Source: Hysterangium stoloniferum | Lineage: Eukaryota; Basidiomycota; Agaricomycetes; Hysterangiales; Hysterangiaceae | Direction of reading: 5' to 3' | Assembly (NCBI GenBank): GCA_015178975.1 | Contig: WHVD01000069.1 | Span: 62,001 to 126,000, forward strand | DNA length: 64,000 bases | Shown: positions 1 through 10,051 of the stretch, piece after piece | Position numbering within the stretch: the stretch's first letter is position 1 | Layout of the letters: each line of letters starts with the position of its first letter | Position numbers and translations under genes: made by a program | Notes under the pieces: model-generated | Seen by the model: the letters and a program-made list of their open reading frames with translations, nothing else | Database searches by the model: none | What the model was told of the DNA's origin: nothing

Positions 1-246
1 ACATGGGTTACGACATGGTTGTAACACTTTCATGGTGTAGAATGTTGAGTTGTGGGGATGTTGTTGAACTAGAAAGTGAACAGCTATACATATATGTATA
101 TCAAATTTTGACAGGTCACATGATTAAACAAAACCTTATTTGCAGATAATCAATAAGTTTTTGTGCTAATCATGTGACTGGGATAAAACCCTTCCAATGT
201 GATTTTCTTATTATTTTATTTATAGCATGGGAAATACTAATGCTTA

Positions 247-458
247 CAGTGACCCAAAAAAGCATCCGGATGTTTGGTGAGATTTGAAAGATGGGTTTGC
301 AGCTCCAGAAATAAAATAGATAAAATTCTGAATAAATCAGAGGTAAGAGGTATACATCTGACCTACATGATGACATAAGCATGACATCATAGCTTTCCTT
401 ATCAGGGAAGTAGGAAATGAACAATGGACATGGTGCATCTGGACATTTTTTTGCTCTG
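247..458. repeat. Left terminal inverted repeat of the Tc1 element
   Basis: This is the reverse complement of 1630-1840 with a few mismatches and small gaps. It starts at the TA target duplication and ends at the TGCTCT matched by AGAGCA on the right side. Such long repeats usually carry internal transposase binding sites. Confidence 0.85.
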
Positions 459-559
459 TCAACTGATACATGAAACTCAACTAAGGTTCATATAACTGTG
501 GGAATTTCTGGTTAGGTTCAACAATGTCATGTGACCACATGTTTAAATAACACATTTAC

Positions 560-1600
560 ATGAACCTTTGCCTCAATTCACCCCCCCACCACATGATGAA
601 GAAGCACTCTACTGAAACAAGGCTCTCTGTCATTTCTCTTCTCCAGGAGGGTCACTCCTGCAGAACAATTGCTTCTAAACTTCATATTGAGCACTCTACA
701 GTATCAGAAATTCGCTCCCAACTCCCTGGTCCACTTCCAACACCTTCCAGAGGTTGTCCTCCCAAACTCTCCCCCAGGGATCATCACCACCTGGCTCATT
801 CTATCACCTCTGGACAGGTTGATAATGCCTCCCAAGCCAAGTCCCACCTCTCCCTCAATGTCTGCACACAGACAATTAGAAATGCATTGAAGAAAGAGAA
901 TTTGAAGGCTGTGGTGAAGGCCAAAAGACCTCTTCTTGCCTGTCGACACATCAAGGCTCAATATGAGTTTGCTATCAAGTACCAGCATTGGACTGAGGAG
1001 GACTGGTTTAGGGCTATCTTCTCAGATGAGACCAAAATCAATCATTTGGGCTCTGATGGGAGGTTGTGGGTATGGAAAAGACCAGGTTCTGCACTCACTC
1101 AGCAGCATATCAATGGAACTATCAAATTTGGAGGGGGGAGTCTAATGATTTGGGGATGTATGACAGCACATGGTGTGGGATACATGTGCAAGATAGATGG
1201 GAGGATGGATGGGGAGATGTACAAGGACATATTGGAGGACTATATCTTCAAAACAGTGGAGTATTATGGGATGAACAGGGAAAGGTTTGTCTTCCAGCAG
1301 GACAATGACTCTAAACACACTTGCAAGTTGGCCAAGGATTGGTTCAAGGACCATCAGGTGGAGGTTTTAGACTGACCTGCACAGTCTCCAGACCTGAATC
1401 CAATAGAACACTTATGGTGGGAGTTGAAGAGAAGGCTTGGAACATACCCTGAGGCACCCAAGAGCATATTGGAGCTCTGGGAGAGAGTGGAGGTGGAATG
1501 GGACGGTATTCCAAGGGAGAAATGCCTTGAATTGATCAAGAGCATGCCTAGAAGGGTTGCTGCAGTACTAAAGGCCAAGGGGGGGTACACTAAATACTGA
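560..1600 (+). pseudogene. Tc1 transposase with one premature stop
   Basis: The frame opens at 560, or at the second ATG at 599 that precedes KKHSTETRLSV. An N-terminal helix-turn-helix region (EGHSCRTIASKLHIEHSTVSE) is followed by the DDE domain: first Asp in IFSDETKIN, second Asp in FQQDNDSKHT, and Glu in DLNPIEHLWWELKRR. Counting the stop as one residue, 34 residues separate the second Asp from Glu, the D34E spacing of Tc1. A TGA at 1373-1375 lies between these two catalytic residues, where relatives normally have Trp (TGG), so a single G-to-A change would explain it. The frame stays open after it to TGA at 1598-1600. It is probably inactive unless the stop is read through. Confidence 0.88.
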
Positions 1601-1629
1601 AACTGGTAAAAACTAGTAATTAATTACAA

Positions 1630-1840
1630 GAGCAAAAAAAGTATCTGGATGCACCATGTCCATTATTAATTTCCTACTTTCCTGATAAGGAAAGCTATGA
1701 TGTCATGCTTATGTCATCATGTAGGTCAGATGTATACCTCTTACCTCTGATTTATTCAGAATTTTATCTATTTTATTTCTGGAGCTGTAAACCCATCTTT
1801 CCAATTTCACCAAACATCCGGATGCTTTTTTGGGTCACTG
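1630..1840. repeat. Right terminal inverted repeat of the Tc1 element
   Basis: Inverted partner of 247-458. It begins at AGAGCAAAAAAAG and ends at the right TA target duplication. Confidence 0.85.
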
Positions 1841-2098
1841 TATGTCATAATATTTTAAGGGCATATAGATACATAACATATAGACCTAACCACCCACCAA
1901 ATTTCATGTCTGTAGCTACAGTGGTTCTTGAGTTATTCAAGAATCCTTGCACAACTAAAAATCATTGGAAGGGTTTTGTCCCTCACTGTAGAAAGCATGC
2001 CTAGGAGGAAACAAGCAGTTATTAAAGCAAAAGGTGATCATACCAAGAGTAATTACTGTGCTCACCTGATTTATTTATTTTAATTTAATGTATTTCAT

Positions 2099-2250
2099 TT
2101 TGATTTACTGTATTTTATTTTGATTTACTGTATTTTATTTTGATTTACTGTATTTTATTTTGATTTATTTTGAGTTACTGTATTTTATTTTGATTATATT
2201 TTGTTTTATTATATTGTATTTGGATTTATTGGATTTTATTTTGATTTATT
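2099..2250. repeat. AT-rich tandem repeat, 20-bp unit
   Basis: The unit TGATTTACTGTATTTTATTT occurs three times almost exactly and then decays into TTTATTTTGA variants. There is no coding potential. Confidence 0.8.
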
Positions 2251-2295
2251 TTATTTATTGTTTTTACTTCTTCATTTCTCATATTTTATTGATAT

Positions 2296-2600
2296 TTTCC
2301 CGGAAATGCTTATAGACCCCCCCAGGGATATGCGACCCTTCTCCGGAGAACTGGCGTCCAAATGCCTCCATTGAAGGGCGCGGGAAATGCTGCCATAAAG
2401 AGCGTGGGAAATGCTTCCGTGAAGGCCTGGGAAATGCTTACGGAAGGCGCAGGGAGTGTCGTGGGAAATATGTCCATTGTGCGCGTGAAATGCTCCCGCG
2501 TGTCACAAAACTTTACAAATACTCCCGCGGCGTTACACAATGTCACAGAATGCTCCCGCGACTGCAAAAATGCTTCCGGATTTGGTTCCGTCCTGACGTA
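2296..2600. repeat. Degenerate GGGAAATGCT array, GC-rich
   Basis: Between two AT-rich tracts the sequence abruptly becomes GC-rich. A motif close to GGGAAATGCTNCC recurs about every 25-30 bp at first, then appears as AATGCTCCCGCG variants. CpG-containing words such as CCGCG, GCGCG and CCGG are frequent. Short frames exist on both strands but none resembles a protein family. Confidence 0.55.
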
Positions 2601-2718
2601 ACAACGAAAGCTGAGTCACTAATGGTACCTTTTATTTTTCCGGCGTCTTTTTTTCGCCCAGTTGAGATTTTCGCGTATTTTCGCGCCCACAACCCACCGA
2701 GCAAAATTCATTTATATA

Positions 2719-2805
2719 GACATGATGATGATATATGATATGGTGATGATGATATGATATGATATGATGATGATGATGATAGTTGATGATGATGATGATG
2801 ATAAT
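2719..2805. repeat. GAT microsatellite
   Basis: This is an imperfect run of GAT trinucleotides with ATATGAT interruptions. The His-rich frame on the minus strand is a by-product of it. Confidence 0.9.
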
Positions 2806-2877
2806 ATTTAGCACATATTCCTGGGCAGCCTAAATTAAGCGGGAATGGGGTCTAGACCTGTTCGAATCATTTATTGG

Positions 2878-2946
2878 GCATGACGTACCTGGTCTAAGCC
2901 TCGACAACATCACGTAACCTCCAGGCCTGGACAGGGTACGTCATGC
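2878..2946. repeat. 12-bp inverted repeat with 45-bp spacer
   Basis: GCATGACGTACC at 2878-2889 is exactly inverted at 2935-2946. Just downstream, AGGCCTGATCAG-like words recur around 3005-3065. This may be a decayed end of a small element. No open frame lies inside. Confidence 0.5.
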
Positions 2947-3229
2947 TGATTGCCTGCATCAACCATCCAGTTCCCTGGTCAGGGCCTGCTCTAAACTCTT
3001 AACCAAATCAGGCCTGATCAGTAACCTGAGCGCCTGTTAAGGCATGCTCAGGCTTGATCAGGGTTTTTGGATTTTTCCGACCTAATAGTGTCAGTGGAAT
3101 TACTCCCGATTCGGATAGCTATGACCTCTTCTAAGTGTATTTATATTTAATCTCGAGTCTTGACAGTTTGAAACAGAACTAACAGTTTTGCCTTCTTATT
3201 ATTCACTTGTGTCGACTCATTCGTACGCC

Positions 3230-3303
3230 AACGATCCGCTCTGTCTTACACGTGCTTAGATCAACGACTCGCTCTGACTACATCTCTTTGTAACGATCCG
3301 CTC
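3230..3303. repeat. Short tandem motif AACGATCCGCTCT, period about 30 bp
   Basis: Three copies (3230, 3262 with one change, 3291) lie just upstream of the retroelement remnant. They could belong to its leader or LTR, but no LTR boundaries are visible. Confidence 0.5.
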
Positions 3304-3503
3304 TAGCAAACACCTTTTCTCTATTCATTTATTAATTCTACTTATATTCACTAGGTACATAATTTGCACGACCCATCGAAGAATAGCAGGATCTTCAACA
3401 GAGACCATTCAATTAGCTAAAAACTATCTGGCATGGCATGCAAACTTTACAATTCAAATTGCTCGATCTGGCAAGGAAATTCTTACTGCAGACAACCAGA
3501 TAT

Positions 3504-3760
3504 AATATGTCTCCGATGGCTTAATTGAAGGTAGCGTTGTTGCCGCAGCAGTCACAATCTATAGGAACGGCCAAGAACTCCATGTAGTAACGGCTAGGGT
3601 AGGACATCCCCAAGAGCACAATATATATGAAGCTGAACTAGTAGGGATACTCCTTGCCATCCATCTCCTAATCCAATTCCCGGATGCTACGAAGCCATTA
3701 TTTGCGTGGATAATCAAGCGGAGATAATCGCCGCAAATGAATTTGGTGACTGTTATGCGA
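3504..3760 (+). pseudogene. RNase H domain remnant of a retroelement
   Basis: Translation without a start codon gives an RNase H pattern: VSDGLIEGSVVAAAVT (first Asp strand), then NIYEAELVGILLAIHLL (catalytic Glu helix). After a frame change comes ICVDNQAEIIAANEF (next Asp). This order is typical of RNase H domains at the end of non-LTR retroelement polyproteins in basidiomycetes. There is a stop at the left edge and at least one frameshift, and no reverse transcriptase remains next to it. Confidence 0.6.
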
Positions 3761-4237
3761 GACGCAGTTGCAGGTTTGCCGTTTTTCTAACATATTGTCA
3801 AAAACAAATCTCGTATTCTCCACGGCGATATTAAGCACACGGTGTATCTCAATTGCCAAATCGGGCCCAGGAATATTGATTGACCGTGTGAGTGGGACTT
3901 GTCCAAGAGCATTGATACAAATTCAACCGAAACTGCACAGGCTGAACATAAATAAAGTGGCTGCGACACTCCTAGCTAATATACCAACAACTTTGATCTG
4001 TTTCCCGGTAGAAGGATGCAACAATGCGCTACGTGAGGAAAGGGGAGACATATACAACCATGAGCACACAGACTAGAGAACCTATCCTTATATATACAGT
4101 CAAGTAGACTTAGCTCTATCTAGAAATCAATGTTTGATATATGACAGGAGGACAAATTTCTATTGAGAAGGGTTAATTCCAAAGTCTGCAAGGCTGAGCG
4201 ACCCACTTTAGCACTGGTTGCAGGCTCCCTAGAGGGA

Positions 4238-5097
4238 CTAGTATTTATCCATCTTCGCGACCAATAATGTCTCCCTCTCCTCTGAAGATAATGCAAGTTC
4301 ATTAACCAATCTTTCCTCTTCATTCCCGCGAGTCATTCCGTGAAGGTATATCTGGATACCTTCTTCTTCAATCATTCTGATATCGTACTTGGCTTTGACA
4401 GAACACATTGCACTCGGATCGGGCATGAAAAACTTCATGTTGTTGTACCGGCCTGCAGCCTCTCTGCTACCAATTTTACGTTCAATGAGAAAATATTCCT
4501 CAACGGTGGCCATGACCATCCCCGCAAACCAATAACAAGAGGTGCTGGAAAGCACATAGTCCTCCCGGTACTTTGAAATGCTAGCGATCAATCGACAGAA
4601 GTCGACAGCAAGGAATGCACTACGACTGGGGGGCTTTTGAAAGCTGAAGGTCTGTAAAAGATTGGCCGAACGTTGTCGAATAAATTCATCGAAAGTAGGT
4701 CTATCGAGGTTGATGAAAGAGTCTCTCGCTGCGACAAAGTTTCTCGAACAGAGTGTCCGACGGGCACCGCTGAAAGAGGTTTCTTCGGGCGTGCGCTCCA
4801 CGACTAAGAACGTTGGCTGCGGGTGATGTGGTCCTGAGATCTCCGCGGCGATAAACTCGTGCTTCGCCTTCGACTTGTCCTGCTTGTATATGGCGATGGA
4901 AAAAATGGAGTAAGCAGCTCGGTGGGTATGAGGGAGGTGGCACAATATAGTGTAGAGCATCTGAATGGGCGAAACTCAGTCCGGTAATGAAAAATCGGCA
5001 GCTTGAATAATACCTTGATGGGCGCAAATTCTCTCAGGTTTTGAGACGGTACGAAAGGAGAGATGTGGTATGGATATTCAGGTTGCGAATGCTCCAT
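4238..5097 (-). CDS. Conserved fungal protein of unknown function, two exons
   Basis: Two exons (5097-5014 and 4960-4238) are separated by a 53-nt intron with GTATTA donor and CATTCAG acceptor. They join in phase 0 to give 268 aa. The protein starts MEHSQPEYPYHISPFVPSQN. It has no signal peptide or clear membrane span and looks soluble, with a mixed alpha/beta composition and a central hydrophobic stretch near SSTSCYWFAGMVMATVEEYF. I recognise the style of a multicopy agaricomycete family but can assign no function. The flanks are repeats, and part of its exon 1/intron junction is copied about 350 bp upstream (see 5264-5805). Confidence 0.7.
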
Positions 5098-5263
5098 GAG
5101 GGTTGGTGCATGGCACTAGCCATTGGAACGGGCGGTATATAAGTATGTATTCTAATAACAGGTCAGAGAATATGGCAATACCAAAGGAAGCGTAATCTGA
5201 GGGATTTGCTCGTGGGAGAAGTGTAAACCGAAGGCCATCTCTGTGAGCGTTTGTACCATGAAT

Positions 5264-5805
5264 CGGGATCATATTGGCCTAGGCCATGTCGTTGGGGCCA
5301 TGACAAGTCGTTGGGCCATGAGATGTTACGCTTTGAGGTTGTTGGTAATGAGAAATCGGCAGCTTAAATAATACCTTAATGGGCGCAAATTCATGAATCG
5401 AGATCATATTGGCCTAGGCCATGTCGTTGGGGCCATGATAAGTCGTTGGGCCATGACATGTTGTTACGCTTTGAGGTTGTTTATTTATGTAATTGCTGTA
5501 CCAAAACTCGATTAAGGTGGGGGATTGCTATGAACCGTCCGAGCCTGTTGGATCATACTGGATTATGTCATGTTTCCCACGTAGAAACGTTAAGGAACCA
5601 ACTGAGGGATAATAAAATGCTTGTATTGAAAACCGACTCACCCATAGAGGTCCCAACTAAGGCTTTATATACTTTAGCTCTCCACCTCTTATATTGGGCT
5701 AGGCCATGTCGTTGGACTATGACATGTTGTTAGGCTTTGAGGTTGTTTATTTAATTGCTGTACCAAAACTCGATTTAAGGTGGGATTTATGAACCGTCCG
5801 CATAC
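5264..5805. repeat. Duplicated blocks beside the 4238-5097 gene
   Basis: A block reading CATATTGGCCTAGGCCATGT and continuing to GAGGTTGTT occurs at about 5270-5345 and 5402-5480, and partly at 5692-5752. Between the first two sits 5346-5392, which repeats 4984-5030, the exon 1/intron junction of the neighbouring gene, with a few changes. A second shared part (GCTGTACCAAAACTCGATT to GAACCGTCCG) recurs at about 5492-5543 and 5756-5800. These look like serial local duplications with no coding role. Confidence 0.75.
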
Positions 5806-6537
5806 CGCCGGTGATGATGTCATGTTTCCCACGGAGAAACCAACAAGCGCCCATGACACTTCCCAAAAGAAGAAATTATTACAAATCTAAACAAACAACA
5901 TGTGGACAAACACTGCCCGAAGAAGCTACATGGACTGATTCTGTTGGATTTTACGAACGAAAATTGGACTTGAAACCATATCAGGTTACAAAAACGCATA
6001 TCGTACGATATTTACATGTCCACTATATATAATAAAACACTGTTTTATCATGACATCACCGTGATGTCTAGTATGACATCAAGTTTGACGCTCGACGACG
6101 CTCGCACGTCATAGTCCCACAATTTCCAACAGATTCCTTGCCTTCAACAGTGTTTGTGCTGTCCTCGCCAAATTCCATTGACATGTTCTAGCCCTTACAC
6201 TGCTGCCAGGGGCTTTGGCAAGGAGAGAACAATAAGCATGATACGGAGACATTAAGTGTGTTTACATAAGTCAATCTTGGATTTTCCTGATGGAATCGAG
6301 TGGACTATGGATTATGCATACAGTCGGTTATGTAAAGCTTAAGAGCAATTGGAAGTTGGGAAGACCAATTTAGGCCAAATTAATATGCTATCAAATAATT
6401 GCGGGCTTTTTTTGGCTCACTCTCCAAAAACCCGAAACGGATATTTTCGTTGATAATTAACTATAGGTCCGTATGGTGTCAAATGGACGCGTCTGTCATT
6501 TCTCCCCTTACTTAGGAGCAACTTAGTTAGAAGCAGG
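5806..6537. other. Intergenic stretch upstream of the E2 gene
   Basis: Only short frames without family resemblance are seen. A small palindrome-like TGACATCACCGTGATGTC lies near 6052-6069. The last part must hold the promoter and leader of the gene starting at 6538. Confidence 0.5.
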
Positions 6538-9468
6538 ATGGGTGTTAAACGACGTAAATCCTTATCCAGCGGGCGGCCAAGCAAAGTCGTAAAGGTATCG
6601 GAATCGCTCCACATCACGGATGAAGACGAGGAAGACCTGGAGTCCATTCTGGAGAAGATCCGACAACAAGAAGAAAGCGAGGCACTGGCACGGAAGTTAC
6701 AGCAGGATTCTGAGAACTATGAAAACGGTGATGCGGTACACCCTACAAATGATGGTTTTGTGACCGCTGGACCATCAACATTGGAAGACGATGAGGCACT
6801 GGCAAGAAGGTTAGCGCACGAGTGGGAACAGGCTGACCAGCTTGAAAATGAGATTTCCCCACAAGCCACGAGCTCGAAAACGTCTGAGCCTTCTGTGTCT
6901 CAGTCAAGACATCTTCACTTCACAAAAAGGTCGAATGAACCCCAGCCTAATAAGTCGCACCATGCCGAATACCCCGAGGGGACGACTCTGATAAACATCA
7001 CCGATCCGGAAGTAGATCTAATTCAACATCGCGAATTATTCACCCGATCTCGAAACTGTGTAAAATGTCGCAATTCCGTCAGCTCACCGCGCGGTTTGGT
7101 GAGTGATTATAAGGTCTACACTGATGACTTACAGAAATCTCAAACATATAATACATCACTTCAGGTTATATTCTCTGCTACCGTGCCGCCACCGTCGCTC
7201 CTTGCCTTGCTTCATGCTGTTTGCGATCAATGTAGCCAATCCCATTGTCGAGGTTGCTTCCGAGCCCTCACTTGCTCAAGTACTTGCAAAGGGAAGACTT
7301 GCAACATCGATAGTTGCTGCACCGACATAAGAGCAATCGCTCTATTTGAGGCATTAGGCGGGTATGTTCTTACAGATTATGTTGTGCTGTTTTACCTTAA
7401 TTATCTAATTGTTCTCGGCCAAGACTCGACCGTCAGTACATACAGGAAAGGGGTCCTTCAGATATTCTGAAAGGAAAAGGAAAACCTAAAATGATGAAGA
7501 AACCTTCGGGAACAAATTCTGTTGGCCCCGGTGGAACCGGATACAACATTAACAGTGGCTGGTCATCGCCTAGTCCGATCACTCACACAGTCTCTGCAGA
7601 AGACAAACGTCGTGAATCGATAGCAGCGAGATGGGATGATATTCTTGTTCAAGCATTGGATACGATCACGTATTTGCTGCCTTCACCATATACGGATGGC
7701 GCCACATCTTACGATTTATTGCCGAATGCCGCTATTCGATCCTTGATATCTGTGTCCTGTCTTCCAGAAATTATTGGAAATTTGTTGGTTAATGACTCAG
7801 TCACAGATTGGACGGCCCGGAGTACCGTATACAACTCGGTACTCAAGTTATTACGGCGCATAGTTGATTCAGAACTAACGGTAGGAGTACTCATTGACGA
7901 GCGATGGGAGAAAAAACGTAGTCCCGGACTGGAAGACTGGATGTGGGGAGATGGTGAGCTTTTATGGGAAAAGACCGGAGAAGGGGACGGGATTATCCGC
8001 GCGCCTCCCTTGTATGATCGCTTCAAGAAGCTCACTAAACAGTGTGAGACGTTCTTAGCAGGGGTTTCGCTTCTTCTTGAGGACGGAGATGACAACGAAA
8101 CTGAAGAGATGACTATCAAAGCCACCTCACTCTGCGGGGATATGATTTCCGCCCAACAGGACATTCAACGAGTTTTAGCTATCATTGCATCAGATGATTG
8201 TCCAACGAAGTCACAAGAGCCAGAAGAAAATAGGAAGGACAATGGTAAGGGCAAAGGGAAAGGGAAAGGGAAAGGGAAAGATCAAGCCGTTGATATGGAG
8301 AAAAAATACTGCGCCGCCTGCGAAGAACTTGCATTTAAACATGTCACTTTATCTTCTAAGGCATCTCGTGATGGGCTTGTGTACAACTTTTATCACTATG
8401 CGGGGAACGTCACGCAGACTGCCAAGTCCGCCAGACAGCCCGTGAAACGACTCCATTTGATCAAGGAGCTCTCGTCGATCTCTACCTCACTCCCGCCAGG
8501 TGTTTGGGTCAGGGTGGATGAAGTGCGCAATGATGTTTTGTGAGCCGTTATTCCTTCATTTGCAAACTTCTCTAAGCGTGCCTAGAAAAATCATGATTGC
8601 TGGACCTGAGGGTACACCGTATGAGGGAGGCCTATTTGAATTTCACTGCTTCATCCCCCTCGAATACCCAAATACCCCCCCTCTGTTTAACCTTGCCACA
8701 ACAGGAAAAGGTCGCGTGCGCTTTAACCCGAATCTGTATAACTGCGGGAAGGTGTGCCTTTCATTATTAGGAAGTGAGTCATGATTCTGGTCGATTTCCA
8801 AATAACTTTTAACAATATGACATTCGGCTGTTAGCTTGGAGTGGGAGGTAAGGGGCCTTGATAAATATATAAATGAAGATAATTGACAACACTTTCTGAA
8901 CCATCTTTTGAGCAGTCCTGAAGAGCAGTGGACTTCCAAGTCAACACTATTACAAGTCCTCGTCAGCATCCAAAGCATGATCCTTGTGGAAGCGCCCTAT
9001 TTCAACGAGTCAGTCTTCATCAATCAGAGCGAATAACCTCTCACCCTGAAACGTTTAGACCGGGATGTGGTCGGGTTAATTTAGCTGATCCACAGAGCAT
9101 AGCCTATAATAAAAACATCGCTCTTGAAACCGTTCATTGGGCAATGGTCGACTGGATGCAGGCAAAACACAAGACCGGCCTATGGGCGGTAATAGCGCCC
9201 CTTATCCTTGTGTTTTACTGCACGCCTAATGTTTCACTGGCATAGGACGTCATCAAGAGTCATTTCACAATTCGTAAAGACAAGATCCTCGAGTGGTATG
9301 CATTTTTCTACTCCCGAATATCCGTTGAATGGTTAACTATTGTCTCCTTCCAGTATTAAAAAATGGGCCAAGGACGATGCCCAGTTCCACAAGTATTCGA
9401 GTAGGCGCTTGGATCTCTTGCATGAATTTGAGAAGGGATGTAAACTCATCGGTGGTTGGGATGTTTGA
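6538..9468 (+). CDS. BIRC6/UBE2O-type ubiquitin-conjugating enzyme (large E2)
   Basis: Nine exons (6538-7098, 7165-7361, 7424-8539, 8586-8773, 8835-8847, 8916-9008, 9059-9188, 9246-9295, 9354-9468) give 820 aa. The N-terminus carries acidic segments with UIM-like helices ([20 protein letters not shown]). Next comes a Cys-rich zinc-binding-like region ([13 protein letters not shown] to [15 protein letters not shown]), a long alpha-helical middle with a [11 protein letters not shown] run, then the UBC fold: [38 protein letters not shown] with the catalytic Cys, and [20 protein letters not shown]. This last motif is diagnostic for the BIRC6/UBE2O class. The role is ubiquitin transfer in cytosol or nucleus; substrates are unknown. 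Exon 5 is only 13 nt and completes TWSG. The C-terminal end could extend through another intron. Confidence 0.88.
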
Positions 9469-10051
9469 GTTTCAAACATTACCCAACACAACATTATTTT
9501 AGGGCCTTGTCTATATAAGTACTTAGTTAAATACACAGTTTCTCCACGCGCTTTGTATTGCATTCTTTGTTGTATTATTCTACACATGGTGCGAACACCT
9601 TGCAGGCATTGGCTTCGATCTGGTCGACACTGGACGTTACATTCCCAACTTGGCGCTTCTGGTAACAATGATCGCAATTAATTATCCTTCACACGAGCAT
9701 TGAAAGCCTGCGTCAATTGGGCTCATTGCGTTCTGTGGTCACACGATTGATAGGACCACAATGTGTTGGCTGGCTTGTACGAGTCGAGTGAGTCTTAATA
9801 GGCGCCAGACTGACACGCATGCCCACCGATTTGACTTGCACACGTTTAACTAGACGCCTGGTTAATGGATGTGTTAATCCCCCATTAGGAACTGAAATAT
9901 CCGAAGCGGAACCCATGGCACCCCCGTGAAAAGCAGACCAAGATTTACATATCATAATTACACTTCTGTTTTATCTGTGGGAAATCAAAAGCTAAGTACT
10001 TAATACAATAATATTGCTAGCTCTAAGGTATTTGCATAAGGAACAAAGTCG
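9469..10051. other. Convergent intergenic region
   Basis: This lies between the 3' ends of the E2 gene (plus strand) and the CDF gene (minus strand). No gene was recognised; both transcripts should terminate here. Confidence 0.5.

Larger units (their letters stand above)
247..1840 (+). mobile_element. Tc1/mariner DNA transposon, almost intact
   Basis: The element begins CAGTGACCC and ends GGGTCACTG, and is flanked on both sides by TA (245-246 and 1841-1842), the target duplication of the Tc1/mariner superfamily. Length is 1594 bp with unusually long terminal inverted repeats of about 210 bp. It encodes one transposase frame with a single in-frame stop. The high repeat identity and the single lesion point to a fairly recent insertion. 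Confidence 0.92.
173..1990. mobile_element. Remnant of an older Tc1-like element hosting the inner one
   Basis: Outside the inner Tc1 element lie two further inverted sequences. A 15-bp core reads AAAACCCTTCCAATG at 185-199 and recurs exactly inverted at 1963-1977. The right copy ends in TCCCTCACTGTA, the usual look of a Tc1/mariner end. The left copy is more decayed. I infer that the inner element inserted into an older relative that has lost its transposase. No target duplication can be assigned. Confidence 0.45.

Noticed and set aside
1705-2004. Frame starting MLMSSCRSDVYLL
   Set aside because: Lies in the right inverted repeat of the Tc1 element and recurs on the other side at 170-424.
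2632-2814. His/Ile-rich minus-strand frame
   Set aside because: Direct product of the GAT microsatellite.
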